NCBI GenBank assembly: GCA_003511885.1
Contig: DOIX01000186.1
Span: forward strand, 1-23,812
Source: Cyanobacteria bacterium UBA11153
GTDB lineage: Bacteria; Cyanobacteriota; Cyanobacteriia; Cyanobacteriales; Coleofasciculaceae
Direction of reading: 5' to 3'
Length of the DNA stretch: 23,812 bases
The notes beneath the pieces are model-generated. The model worked only from the letters and a program-made list of their open reading frames with translations, had not been told where the DNA came from and did not search any database. Of the stretch, positions 1 through 7,437 are shown one piece after another. The position numbers and the translations under genes are program-made. Numbering within the stretch: position 1 is the first letter of the stretch; the number at the start of each line of letters is the position of its first letter.

Positions 1-34
1 TTTCATCCTAACTGACAGCCATATAGGTTGGTGA

Positions 35-83
35 TATTTATAGCAACCGCCAGGGCAGCCCCGACATTCTCAATTCCTCAAAC
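35..83 (+). repeat. Dispersed repeat, left copy (inverted relative to 19644-19694)
   Basis: Positions 58-83 are the exact reverse complement of 19644-19669 (26 bases). The similarity continues imperfectly for about 25 more bases through the TTATAGCAA segment. Both copies are intergenic and lie outside the integrated element. They look like two members of a small dispersed extragenic repeat family. No coding role is visible. Confidence 0.6.
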
Positions 84-187
84 CCTTAATTTTACAGCAT
101 TCTGCCCCAGTCCGTTGCCATATAAACGATCCTAGCGAAAGATAACTTGGCGCGATCGCAATTCCTTTCGCCCGGTATACTAGGAAT

Positions 188-853
188 ATGGATATTGCTG
201 TTTTCCAGTCTAGGTGGGAGAAGTTACTGACACCTTTTCAGGTTGACTTAAGTGTCAGCCAGAGGATATTTGGTGAATTAGCGAGCGCTTATGCTACTGT
301 CGGTAGGTTTTATCATACGCTACTGCATATTGAGCAGGTTTTAAAAACTATTGAAAATCTCAAATTGGTGGCTATTGATTTGTCAGTAATTCAGCTAGCC
401 GCTTGGTTTCACGATGTTATTTACGAGCCAAAAGCTCAAGATAACGAGGAGAAAAGTGCTGAATATGCTGAGGTGGCATTAAATGAATTATCAATCCCTT
501 TGGCTACCATAGCACGAGTCAAAACCCTAATTTTAAGTACCAAAACTCATCAAGCATCTCCCCATGATATAGATTGCCAAATTATACTGGATGCAGATTT
601 AGCTATTCTTGGTGCGGCTGCGTCGGAGTATAGGGAATATGCGCGGGGAATTCGCCAAGAATATGCTTGGGTTACTGATGAAGAGTATCGACGGGGAAGA
701 AAACAAGTTTTACATAAATTTTTACAGCGAAAACGGATATATTATACAAGCGAGTTATTTGTGACTTTAGAGGAAAGAGCTAGAACTAATTTGCAAAGGG
801 AAATTAGGGATTTGGGCGAGTCTCTGCCAATTTGGGTAAATTTTCCGAATTGA
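188..853 (+). CDS. HD-domain metal-dependent phosphohydrolase-like protein
   Basis: A 221-residue soluble protein with the layout of the predicted HD-superfamily phosphohydrolases that are common as stand-alone genes in cyanobacteria. Residues 43-50 carry HTLLHIEQ, residues 72-79 carry AWFHDVIY with the metal-binding His-Asp pair, DNEEKSA follows at about 85-91, and a later LDADLAILG supplies a conserved Asp. No signal peptide or membrane segment is seen. The physiological substrate of this group is not known to me. An AGGA lies just 2 bases before the ATG, and a TATACT lies at about 175-180. It sits upstream of the tRNA on the same strand and belongs to the chromosomal flank, not the element. 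Fold assignment is fairly sure; function is open. Confidence 0.75.
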   Translation: MDIAVFQSRWEKLLTPFQVDLSVSQRIFGELASAYATVGRFYHTLLHIEQVLKTIENLKLVAIDLSVIQLAAWFHDVIYEPKAQDNEEKSAEYAEVALNELSIPLATIARVKTLILSTKTHQASPHDIDCQIILDADLAILGAAASEYREYARGIRQEYAWVTDEEYRRGRKQVLHKFLQRKRIYYTSELFVTLEERARTNLQREIRDLGESLPIWVNFPN

Positions 854-896
854 CTGGTGCGATCGCGCTTTCATCTGCTATGATAAGTATGCTTCA

Positions 897-968
897 GGGC
901 GACTAGCTCAATGGTAGAGCAGCAGACTCTTAATCTGGTGGTTCAGGGTTCGAGCCCCTGGTCGCCCA
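897..968 (+). tRNA. tRNA-Lys (anticodon CUU)
   Basis: A complete 72-base cloverleaf can be drawn by hand. The acceptor stem is GGGCGAC with GTCGCCC and discriminator A. The D stem is GCTC/GAGC. The anticodon loop CTCTTAA places CTT at positions 34-36, and the T stem is CAGGG/CCCTG with a TTCGAGC loop. No CCA is encoded. It is the integration target of the element: its 3' part from base 926 recurs exactly at 18958-19001, so the 3' half seen here was probably supplied by the element. Confidence 0.93.
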
Positions 969-969
969 T
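926..969 (+). repeat. attL core: 44-bp direct repeat inside tRNA-Lys
   Basis: These 44 bases, from the anticodon loop to one base past the tRNA end, are identical to 18958-19001. The match breaks at base 925 on one side and base 970 on the other. A tRNA 3'-end duplication next to a tyrosine integrase is the classic footprint of site-specific integration. Confidence 0.93.
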
Positions 970-997
970 ATCCACCAATGGTTTCAAGAATATTTAG

Positions 998-1037
998 TGA
1001 CGTGCATGACGTGCAGTTGACGTGCAGTTGACGTGCA
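998..1037. promoter_or_regulatory. Four direct repeats of TGACGTGCA, probable integrase arm-type sites
   Basis: TGACGTGCA occurs at 998-1006, 1007-1015, 1018-1026 and 1029-1037, spaced 9, 11 and 11 bases. The cluster lies between the att core and the integrase stop codon, where tyrosine integrases with an arm-binding N-terminal domain usually have arm sites. No copy was found beside the right att repeat. Binding by this integrase is inferred. Confidence 0.65.
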
Positions 1038-1039
1038 GG

Positions 1040-2134
1040 TTATACATCAGGAACATTTTGGAGAGATGTCACTCCGGCATAATAAGTCCAAATTGTCGCT
1101 GGCGAGTTACCCACCCACTGGGCTATCTGGGCTACCTGTATACCTGCTTCTAAACAGTAAGTAATGAAGCTATGGCGGGTATTGTACTGCACTCGATACT
1201 CAATCCCTTTCCATTCCAGTATTTCTGTCCAGACGACCTTGGTGAATTGTCTAGAATCGATTGGCTTGCCGTCAGGATCGGTAAAAACGAGATCTTCTGG
1301 ATTACCTCTCCTGAGAGAAGCAATTACTTCTCCTAACTGTTTGTTGATAGGAAAAACTCTGGCCTTATGAGTTTTGGTATCTTTTCGGCTGCCATCAACC
1401 AACGCCTCCCTGAAATGAATCAAGGAAGCGTTGGTGTCAATATGCTTCCACTGGATGCCGACGGCTTCACTGGTTCGACATCCAGTAAGAAATAAAAATT
1501 CCACATACTTTGTGTAATGTCGCCACTTATCACTAGATTCAAATCCATTGATAATTAAATCCCTCTCTGTTTTGGAGAAAGGGTGGATAGGTTTTTTAGG
1601 GGTTTTACCCTTTACTTTAGGGAGAAAGCTAAAAGGATTCTCCGTTAGCAGATCTTCCCCCCTTGCCCATTCACAACATGCACTTAAATATTCTAAGATC
1701 TTTTTGGCTGTTTGCAAAGAAGATGTTTTGATTAAGTGTTGACGAATTCTAGTGGCTCCTACTCTACTTGTTTTTTGGCAGGGAAATTTACTGATATGAG
1801 TTGCGACTCTTCTGTATTCCCTTTTGATGGTTGTACTAGAAAGAACCTTGCCCTTGTAGATTGTGTATTGTTTCCATAAATCAGACAAATCAGGTATTTT
1901 TACCTGTTCAAGATAAGGTGGCTTATACTTTTTTAAGGTAGTGTCAAACCTATCAAAGGCAATGTCCGCTTCAATCGCTTGGGCTTTGACTAATGCCGCA
2001 GATCTATTTATTGGGGTATCAGGTAATCCCAAATAGAGATATTTCTGCTCACCGGAAAATAAGTGTCGTGGTATTTGTAGCCTTAGCATTCCTCTAGTTG
2101 CGCATACCACGACTGTTCCTTTAGAATGTTTCAT
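1040..2134 (-). CDS. int: Tyrosine-type site-specific integrase
   Basis: A 364-residue phage-type integrase. The N-terminus (about 10-60) resembles the arm-DNA-binding domain of cyanobacterial and phage integrases. Residues 80-165 form the SAM-like core-binding domain, and the catalytic domain runs from about 185. Catalytic residues that can be placed: Arg220 (LTGCRTSEAVG), a candidate Lys257, Arg320 in YNTRHSF, and the nucleophile Tyr351 or Tyr352 in TIWTYYAGV. The first His of the usual HxxR is Tyr317 and the usual GH before the nucleophile is GN (342-343); such swaps occur in active integrases. It is the last gene of the left operon, 11 bases after the preceding stop. Its stop codon nearly touches the arm-type repeats beside tRNA-Lys. 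It should catalyse integration and, with an unidentified excision factor, excision. Confidence 0.93.
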   Translation of the reverse strand: MKHSKGTVVVCATRGMLRLQIPRHLFSGEQKYLYLGLPDTPINRSAALVKAQAIEADIAFDRFDTTLKKYKPPYLEQVKIPDLSDLWKQYTIYKGKVLSSTTIKREYRRVATHISKFPCQKTSRVGATRIRQHLIKTSSLQTAKKILEYLSACCEWARGEDLLTENPFSFLPKVKGKTPKKPIHPFSKTERDLIINGFESSDKWRHYTKYVEFLFLTGCRTSEAVGIQWKHIDTNASLIHFREALVDGSRKDTKTHKARVFPINKQLGEVIASLRRGNPEDLVFTDPDGKPIDSRQFTKVVWTEILEWKGIEYRVQYNTRHSFITYCLEAGIQVAQIAQWVGNSPATIWTYYAGVTSLQNVPDV

Positions 2135-2145
2135 AGTAATACTAC

Positions 2146-2511
2146 TTAATTGGTTTCGTAGGGATGAGGATTTACAAACAATTCCCAGGGAAGTTTAGGC
2201 AAAATAAAAAACCTTAAACTATCGATAACATATTCATAATCATCATCAGGTTGATAGGCAGTCCTAATCCCAAACTGAGCCAAGTATCTGTTCCCTTCAT
2301 AAATCAAAATGAAAAATATTCGATGAATATCGAGATGCCACCTTCGACAGACATCTTTTATTAAGAGGCGACAAAAAATACTTTTGTTTCCTTCTATGTA
2401 AGCAGGACAGCAACACTCTACAATTTCCCAGCCGTCGTTCAAAATTATTCTTTTTGTCACTTCGTAATAATAGGCATTGTCATTCCATTTAATATGCGTC
2501 AAAGGTTTCAT
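2146..2511 (-). CDS. Unrecognised 121-residue protein upstream of the integrase
   Basis: I do not recognise the family. The protein is rich in aromatic residues (Trp, Tyr, Phe) and has a CCC triplet near residue 34. Its middle, around RRWHLDIHRIFFILIYEG, alternates hydrophobic and charged residues as in a compact alpha/beta fold. No signal peptide or convincing membrane segment is present. It sits between a 65-residue protein gene and int in a single transcription direction with short gaps, so it is probably co-expressed with int. An excision factor is one possible role given this position, but excisionases are usually smaller and basic, and this is only a guess from context. Confidence 0.6.
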   Translation of the reverse strand: MKPLTHIKWNDNAYYYEVTKRIILNDGWEIVECCCPAYIEGNKSIFCRLLIKDVCRRWHLDIHRIFFILIYEGNRYLAQFGIRTAYQPDDDYEYVIDSLRFFILPKLPWELFVNPHPYETN

Positions 2512-2538
2512 GTCTCTTTTAATTGCTCAATTGAATTG

Positions 2539-2736
2539 TTACCTTGTGTCTCTGACTGCTCTTATTAATTCGGCAATTGTCTCAAGGACAGCGGCATCCT
2601 CTTCTCTGTATTCTGCCGCACAGTGTATAAAGAAAAATGCCCTAGTAAGATTGAGATTCCTTTTAGTGAGATGGGCATTCTCCATCACATTATCTTCATC
2701 TTCTGAAAAGAATATAAAGGGGGACAGTTGAGCCAT
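2539..2736 (-). CDS. Small unknown protein, 65 residues, start inside a hairpin-controlled region
   Basis: The ATG at 2736 (MAQLSPFIFFSEDEDN) is preferred over the longer in-frame start at 2787. It has an AAAGGTG ribosome site about 7 bases upstream, and the longer version would run through the preceding micro-ORF and hairpin. The protein has a hydrophobic N-terminal stretch, an acidic patch, and a helical C-terminus ending in ETIAELIRAVRDTR. Family unknown. The ribosome site is one arm of the inverted repeat at 2741-2758, so translation may be controlled by that hairpin. Confidence 0.5.
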   Translation of the reverse strand: MAQLSPFIFFSEDEDNVMENAHLTKRNLNLTRAFFFIHCAAEYREEDAAVLETIAELIRAVRDTR

Positions 2737-2740
2737 GTAC

Positions 2741-2758
2741 ACACCTTTAATAAGGTGT
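2741..2758 (-). promoter_or_regulatory. Inverted repeat covering the ribosome site of the 65-residue gene
   Basis: ACACCTT-TAAT-AAGGTGT is a perfect 7-bp inverted repeat with a 4-base loop. On the minus-strand transcript its 3' arm contains the AAGGTGT that would serve as the ribosome site for the ATG at 2736, 4 bases further on. It also starts directly after the stop codon of the 30-residue ORF. It may be a translational switch opened by upstream translation, or simply an operator. Confidence 0.45.
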
Positions 2759-2851
2759 TTATGTCTGGCGAACTGGGGTACAACCAATAATGCCTAGCAT
2801 TTGCTGGGCGAGATTAAATGCAGGGATGTTTTGTTCAATCCGTCTCATCAT
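2759..2851 (-). CDS. Candidate 30-residue micro-protein (MMRRIEQN...)
   Basis: The ORF begins 4 bases after the stop of the DUF5131 gene. It has a GAGG ribosome site in front of two adjacent ATG codons (2851 and 2848). It encodes a short amphipathic helix-like peptide ending in CTPVRQT and stops exactly at the edge of the hairpin at 2741-2758. The tight spacing suggests real translation, possibly as a leader coupled to the next gene. No family is recognised, and it could be a chance ORF. Confidence 0.35.
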   Translation of the reverse strand: MMRRIEQNIPAFNLAQQMLGIIGCTPVRQT

Positions 2852-2855
2852 ATCC

Positions 2856-3617
2856 TCACTTGATTTGGTCTTGTTTTTCTAATTCCAATAATTCCAAAGC
2901 TGCTTGAGCGCTATAGATCCAGGCATCGGGCAATTCATTCCACTCCCGATCATCCAGTAGCCTTCCACCTGTTTTAGCTGTTCTACCACCCCATTGCTTG
3001 AAGAAAAAAGCCACCTCAGCGTCCTGGCATTGTTCCCGGATACTCCTAATCCATTCTTCTTTAATAGGACGATGTTTTAAACCAGACTCTCCTCCAACAA
3101 TTACCCAGTGAATATCTCTTAAGTCTAATTCCAAGGGGCCTAAAAGCGGTTCGCAGGAAAGAAACCGTACATTTGCAGGTACTTGTCGCAAATAATCAAT
3201 GCGATTAACATAATCTTGACCTTCAACAGATACGCCCATCCAAATATTTCTATGCCAGTCTAATTCGGTTGCTAATTCGACTAAGCGTTCGTGTCTTTTG
3301 GTGAGAATTTGATAGATATGGCGAGGTGTTTTTCCTATAACATCAAAAACTTTTTTCAGAAATTCTAGCGGTACTTCTTCATGAAAAAGATCGCTCATTG
3401 AGTTAACAAAAATGCGACTTGGTTTGCGCCAGCGAGTAGGTTCTTCTAAGCGATTTTCGTGCAAAGTCAATTCAAACCCATTCTTGAAATTATTGGGGAA
3501 GCGCTTGGTAAGTGCTTCCGCATAACAATGGGCACAACCTGGGCTAACTTTATTACAACCAGTCATGGGGTTCCAAGTTCTATCCGTCCATTCAATTCTA
3601 GTTTTAATACTTGCCAT
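2856..3617 (-). CDS. DUF5131 / phage Gp37-Gp68 family protein
   Basis: A 253-residue protein with the family signature at the N-terminus: IEWTDRTWNPMTGC followed by Cys21, Cys28 and Cys31 (CNKVSPGCAHCYAE). RIFVNSMSDLFHE and FDVIGKTPRHIYQILTKR follow, then WMGVSVEGQDY, and RFLSCEPLLGP with VIVGGESG near the C-terminal third. Family members are widespread in phages and mobile elements. The CX6CX2C cluster and the alpha/beta-barrel-like pattern resemble radical-SAM or iron-sulfur enzymes, but I know of no demonstrated reaction. The length is normal and the protein looks intact. Its ATG comes 3 bases after the stop of the XRE regulator gene, so the two are probably translated together. Confidence 0.88.
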   Translation of the reverse strand: MASIKTRIEWTDRTWNPMTGCNKVSPGCAHCYAEALTKRFPNNFKNGFELTLHENRLEEPTRWRKPSRIFVNSMSDLFHEEVPLEFLKKVFDVIGKTPRHIYQILTKRHERLVELATELDWHRNIWMGVSVEGQDYVNRIDYLRQVPANVRFLSCEPLLGPLELDLRDIHWVIVGGESGLKHRPIKEEWIRSIREQCQDAEVAFFFKQWGGRTAKTGGRLLDDREWNELPDAWIYSAQAALELLELEKQDQIK

Positions 3618-3620
3618 AAC

Positions 3621-4007
3621 TTACGAGTTTTGTTGATTTTCTTCGTTACTGTTCTCTCTGAGCCTTTCTACCTCTTGTCCTTGACATTTTTTAATGATAA
3701 TTTCTATCGCCATCGCTAATTCTACATCGATAGATTCGTCTGTAATAACCTCCAGTATTTGAGATACAGAAAGCTTCTTTGTTTTTTCGGAATCGGGATG
3801 CTTAAAAAAATAGGAGGGTCGCACACAGAGCCAGTCACAAAGCTTTAAGAAACTTTCCATGTCCAGCGTTGACTCTCCTCTTTCTACTCTGGAAATGGTT
3901 GATGCGCTTATTCCTATTTGATTAGCCACTTCACGTAAGCCATAATCCCTTCTTCGGATGCGGACTAGTCGCGCTAGTTTTCTTTTGTTAAAAGTATATT
4001 GAGCCAT
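3621..4007 (-). CDS. XRE-family helix-turn-helix regulator, 128 residues
   Basis: A Cro/C1-type helix-turn-helix lies at about residues 10-60: LREVANQIGISASTISRVERGESTLD has the two helices and the conserved RVERG end. A C-terminal helical tail follows (ELAMAIEIIIKK) and a polar end. A clear ribosome site, AAAGGAG, precedes the ATG. It is placed inside the left operon between the small zinc protein and the DUF5131 gene, not next to a divergent promoter. It may therefore act on a distant promoter of the element or on host genes. Domain assignment is firm; targets are unknown. Confidence 0.85.
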   Translation of the reverse strand: MAQYTFNKRKLARLVRIRRRDYGLREVANQIGISASTISRVERGESTLDMESFLKLCDWLCVRPSYFFKHPDSEKTKKLSVSQILEVITDESIDVELAMAIEIIIKKCQGQEVERLRENSNEENQQNS

Positions 4008-4036
4008 TGTCTTACTCCTTTCAGAAGTGTTTGATG

Positions 4037-4252
4037 TTATGACGTTTCGCTTGCTATCTTCTCTGCGGCACAGCTATCGCAATCGTGAGGGTATTCATCA
4101 GCAGCTCCCTCAATCCAAGGGGTAAGCTGGTAGCATGTTTGACACCTAAAAGGGAGATAGACTAATTCACAATCTGTGCAAACTACTGGCAAATGAATAG
4201 CTTGATACAAAAGAGATAAGACAGACTGATCTCTATATCTGAGATATGGCAC
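4037..4252 (-). CDS. Small CxxC-rich putative zinc-binding protein, 71 residues
   Basis: The start is GTG at 4252, 4 bases after the stop of the primase-helicase gene. Three CxxC pairs are visible (CTDC, CQTC and CDSC), with an additional His next to the last pair. This suggests one or two zinc ribbons. There is no membrane segment or signal peptide. Co-translation with the replication protein suggests an accessory role in replication or transcription, but nothing in the sequence proves that. Family not recognised. Confidence 0.65.
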   Translation of the reverse strand: MPYLRYRDQSVLSLLYQAIHLPVVCTDCELVYLPFRCQTCYQLTPWIEGAADEYPHDCDSCAAEKIASETS

Positions 4253-4256
4253 AAGC

Positions 4257-6845
4257 TCACTCCATGTCTAAACTTAATTGATTGGCGACTGCTGAAATTA
4301 CCTCCCTCTCAGCATCATTTAGCCAGAATCTCCAGACCCATTTAAACCGATTTCCCCATTGTTTTTTAATGGCGGTTAATTGCTTTTTCGAGGTACTGCT
4401 GAACAGTTCACTTTTGATTCTTTTGACCTCGTTTAATTTTGCTCTTTTGTCATTGCTCGTGAGATGTGGATATGATTCCAGAAGGTTTCCTGAAATTTGA
4501 ATCATCAGCAATCTCAATTCGTCTTTGGTGTGGTTCCCTTCAAATCCCCAGTCCCAAAGTACTTTAATCGTGCGGGTATTTACATCCACTACGATACCTG
4601 TATGCTTTTTATCGCTTCGGTAGACTTGATCTCCTAATTGAAATAAAGATTTCAGTGCCTTGCTGTAATCCAGATTGAGGGTTTGCGCGATCGCATTTTC
4701 ACTACCAAGGGGGTCGGGTCGGGCGACAATATCACGACTCATCCCCATAAACTTCATCGCATCAAAGACAGATAAGTTAGGGAGCTTGTAGTAAGAATAT
4801 CCCCCATGCTTGACGTGCCTTTCGGCTTTGAATTTCCGAATCTCTCCGATAAAGGTTTTCATCTTTTTCTGGGAAGTCACTCCGGACTGTTTACACCACT
4901 CGCCATATTGCCTATAAAGGTCAGAGGCAGGAATTAAATCCTTAGACCCTAATGGATAAGTTTCAGAAAGGAAAGAGTAGACATCGTTATTGACCTCAAG
5001 AACTTCAAGGCTTGCCTCTTGCACAGCGGCAACTTTTCCAGCCGAATTCAGGATCTTCAAGCAAGAGTCAAAACCCAACCTCCAAGCCCACTGAAAAATT
5101 CCCGAAAGTTCAGTCCTTAATTTTTCTCCTAAGAATGGATCTATCTCTTTTGGCTGATGGTTGAAGCGCATAGTGATAATTTTTCGAGACAAGCCTTTTA
5201 GCCCATCTGATACCTGAGAGACTGTATTCATTGACCTGATTACCGTTGTCTTGAGGCGAGCCGTGCAGGATTTTTTGTAATAGTTTCTGACAGTCACAGG
5301 CTCATTACAGATAATCTTAGACAAAATACTTGACGACGATTTCCCCAGGTCTGACAAAGCATCTGAATCTATGATTACCTTCTTATCCAGATAATTGACC
5401 AGTTCTGTCGGCGAGCTTAGTGAATCTGAGGTGAAAGAGCTACTTGATTGTCCAGCAATCCAGCTAAACACCTCTAATAACGTGCCCTTGCCTGTCCCCG
5501 GCTCTCCCAGTAAATCCAGTGATTTTTGAACAGGATGATTCGATTCAAGTTTGGGGGATAGCATCCACTTCATGAATGCACGAATAAGCTCAATCGCATC
5601 TTTATCTCCATTCAAAGAAGCGGACAAAAAGTCTAAAAAAACAGGACATTCCGCATGAACATCATAATCAAAATCAATATATTCTGTAGAGCAATGGTTT
5701 GCGTCCCATGTGTCCTTAAAAAAACGACCAGATTGAACATCAAGAGTGCCATTGGCAAATATGAGTAAATGCTGAGGAGACCATCCTTCCTTGCAAAGAA
5801 GCTTGCCTTTAAGATACCTTACGAGAGAATCCATGTGATTTAATTCTTTCCATTGCTGGGCTTCTCGGAATGAGGTTATCTCGCTCTCCAGTTCATCCTG
5901 ACCAATAATTGGCCTCCAAATTTTTCCGGAATATTTATACCACCCGATATTTTCCCTGTACTTCCATTCTTTTTGAAATACAGAATAGATCATAACCGCT
6001 TGAATAAAAATGCTTGGAGTTTGAGGAAAGTGCAAAACCTTGTCCGATTTTTTCTTTAATCCATCTTGTTGTTTTAATGCTTTCTCCGATATGTTAATCA
6101 ACCCCAGGAATGCTTCCCATCCATATCGAGTCAAGAAATCATCTACTCCATTTTTGGAGCCATCCATTTCGCTCGGAAGTCTAATTAAGTAAGTATCAGA
6201 ATGATAGGTTTCTTCAAGAAACTTCGCCAATTTAAGCATTTCGTAGCGAACCTCTTTCTTTCCACAAGCATCAGAATCATAGCCAATAAATACAACCCTT
6301 CGCTCCCAGTTTATGTTGCGATCAAATAGCTCTGGTATCGGCCTTGATTCCTCTAACTTATCTTCTTCAGAACGAGGGGTTTTGTCTACCCAGGCAGACA
6401 CTCCTGCAATCCCGATTGGAAGTAAAGGAAAGCCATTCTTTTGGGCTTCTAGGGTTATCTTGTCGGTTTTCTTTTCCCCCTCAGTTATCAGGATGGGGAT
6501 TTTGGCTTTTGCGAACAATTGTTTCGCATGCTGAAGGATTGGGGAAAAGTAAGGGCGACACCCCGATTCTTTTGGAGACAAATATTTTGGTGGCTCCTCA
6601 AATTCGTCTGTTAATTCCCACTTTGGCTTAATTCTGTGGAATGGCGATCCGTTTTGAGACTTATAAGATTGTCCTGTAAGAGGATTTATATAGTTAAATA
6701 TCAAGCCCTCTAAGGAATAACCTACTGCTTTGTAGGCTTCCTGGATAGACGCGGAAAAGTGACCTAGTTTTTCCATCACTTCCTCTAGCCCAGAGGAGGC
6801 CAAGTCGTTCCTGTCTCTTTCGTTCAGCATTGCTTGTGCTATCAT
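4257..6845 (-). CDS. Primase-helicase replication protein (DUF3854 TOPRIM-like + D5/SF3 helicase)
   Basis: An 862-residue protein that should initiate and drive replication of the excised element. The N-terminal region (about 1-250) is DUF3854-like with TOPRIM features: ITEGEKK at 120-126 and GYDSDA at 188-193, then LPSEMDGSKNGVDDFL. The middle (about 290-430) looks like the D5 N-terminal domain. The helicase follows: Walker A GEPGTGKGT at 447-455, Walker B VIIDSDA at 490-496, a motif-C-like TTVIRSMNTV at 533-542 and an arginine region LSRKIITMRF near 552-561. The C-terminus (about 735-775) has a KOW/SH3-like strand pattern. Such proteins occur in cyanobacterial plasmids, phages and satellites. 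An alternative start is Met6 (6830). A strong hairpin lies just upstream at 6899-6935. Confidence 0.88.
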   Translation of the reverse strand: MIAQAMLNERDRNDLASSGLEEVMEKLGHFSASIQEAYKAVGYSLEGLIFNYINPLTGQSYKSQNGSPFHRIKPKWELTDEFEEPPKYLSPKESGCRPYFSPILQHAKQLFAKAKIPILITEGEKKTDKITLEAQKNGFPLLPIGIAGVSAWVDKTPRSEEDKLEESRPIPELFDRNINWERRVVFIGYDSDACGKKEVRYEMLKLAKFLEETYHSDTYLIRLPSEMDGSKNGVDDFLTRYGWEAFLGLINISEKALKQQDGLKKKSDKVLHFPQTPSIFIQAVMIYSVFQKEWKYRENIGWYKYSGKIWRPIIGQDELESEITSFREAQQWKELNHMDSLVRYLKGKLLCKEGWSPQHLLIFANGTLDVQSGRFFKDTWDANHCSTEYIDFDYDVHAECPVFLDFLSASLNGDKDAIELIRAFMKWMLSPKLESNHPVQKSLDLLGEPGTGKGTLLEVFSWIAGQSSSSFTSDSLSSPTELVNYLDKKVIIDSDALSDLGKSSSSILSKIICNEPVTVRNYYKKSCTARLKTTVIRSMNTVSQVSDGLKGLSRKIITMRFNHQPKEIDPFLGEKLRTELSGIFQWAWRLGFDSCLKILNSAGKVAAVQEASLEVLEVNNDVYSFLSETYPLGSKDLIPASDLYRQYGEWCKQSGVTSQKKMKTFIGEIRKFKAERHVKHGGYSYYKLPNLSVFDAMKFMGMSRDIVARPDPLGSENAIAQTLNLDYSKALKSLFQLGDQVYRSDKKHTGIVVDVNTRTIKVLWDWGFEGNHTKDELRLLMIQISGNLLESYPHLTSNDKRAKLNEVKRIKSELFSSTSKKQLTAIKKQWGNRFKWVWRFWLNDAEREVISAVANQLSLDME

Positions 6846-6898
6846 AATATGAATATCTCTCTGGATGATTTTGTTTGCTTAATACTTGTTGATTTGGC

Positions 6899-6935
6899 AA
6901 TGAAAGAGAGCAGCTAGGAACTGCTCTCTTTCATT
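6899..6935 (-). promoter_or_regulatory. Perfect 15-bp stem hairpin upstream of the primase-helicase gene
   Basis: 6899-6913 and 6921-6935 are exact reverse complements (15 bp) with a 7-base loop. The hairpin directly follows the stop codon of the 160-residue gene, sharing its first base, and ends 53 bases before the primase-helicase start. There is no T-run on either side, so it is not a standard intrinsic terminator. An mRNA processing or stability hairpin, or a replication-protein site, is possible. Confidence 0.6.
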
Positions 6936-7417
6936 TAACGACTAATCGCTACAAGTGCCTGCATTAGACACTGTGATACGGTCGTATGCTTGAATCTCAT
7001 GGTGTTTGTGGCATTAGTAAGAGTCAGGGTGAATTGATTACGACCTACCTCTCTTAGCACTGCTTCAAATCCTTTGTGTCGAAAAAATTCGAGACAAGGC
7101 TCAATTGCCGATGGTTGCTCTAGGATATCGAGCAAAATGCCGCTAGCAAGTTGATCGAATTCTTCTGTATCTTTCGTACTATTCGCGCTACGAACATCTA
7201 TACATGGCTGAAGAATTCTCTGTATCTCAACAGCTTCGTCAGTATCCAAAAAGACAGGCTCCCCTGCTATCGTCAGTACCCATTTGTCTTCTGGTTTTAA
7301 TGGCGGGGTCAGCATATCTATGCCGTTAATCCTGTAGATACCTTCACTGGTTTTTACCCATAGAGGTGAGGGCATTCGCTGTAAGTTATTCTTGTCTGGT
7401 GGGTATGGGTAGGTCAT
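6935..7417 (-). CDS. Unrecognised 160-residue protein, left operon
   Basis: Soluble protein of unknown family. The N-terminal third looks like beta strands (LWVKTSEGIYRINGIDMLTP, then WVLTIAGEPVFLDTDEAVEI). The rest is helical, with a strand pair FTLTLTNATNTMRFKHTT near the end. No catalytic motif is evident. It is the second gene of the left operon, 20 bases after the 154-residue gene and directly before the hairpin and the primase-helicase, so a replication-accessory or regulatory role is plausible. The context is the only support for that. Confidence 0.65.
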   Translation of the reverse strand: MTYPYPPDKNNLQRMPSPLWVKTSEGIYRINGIDMLTPPLKPEDKWVLTIAGEPVFLDTDEAVEIQRILQPCIDVRSANSTKDTEEFDQLASGILLDILEQPSAIEPCLEFFRHKGFEAVLREVGRNQFTLTLTNATNTMRFKHTTVSQCLMQALVAISR

Positions 7418-7437
7418 TTTCTTTGCTCTTAAGTAGC

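Noticed and set aside
6344..6631. Plus-strand ORFs inside the primase-helicase gene
   Set aside because: Shadow frames of a strongly supported coding region, without ribosome sites or domain patterns.
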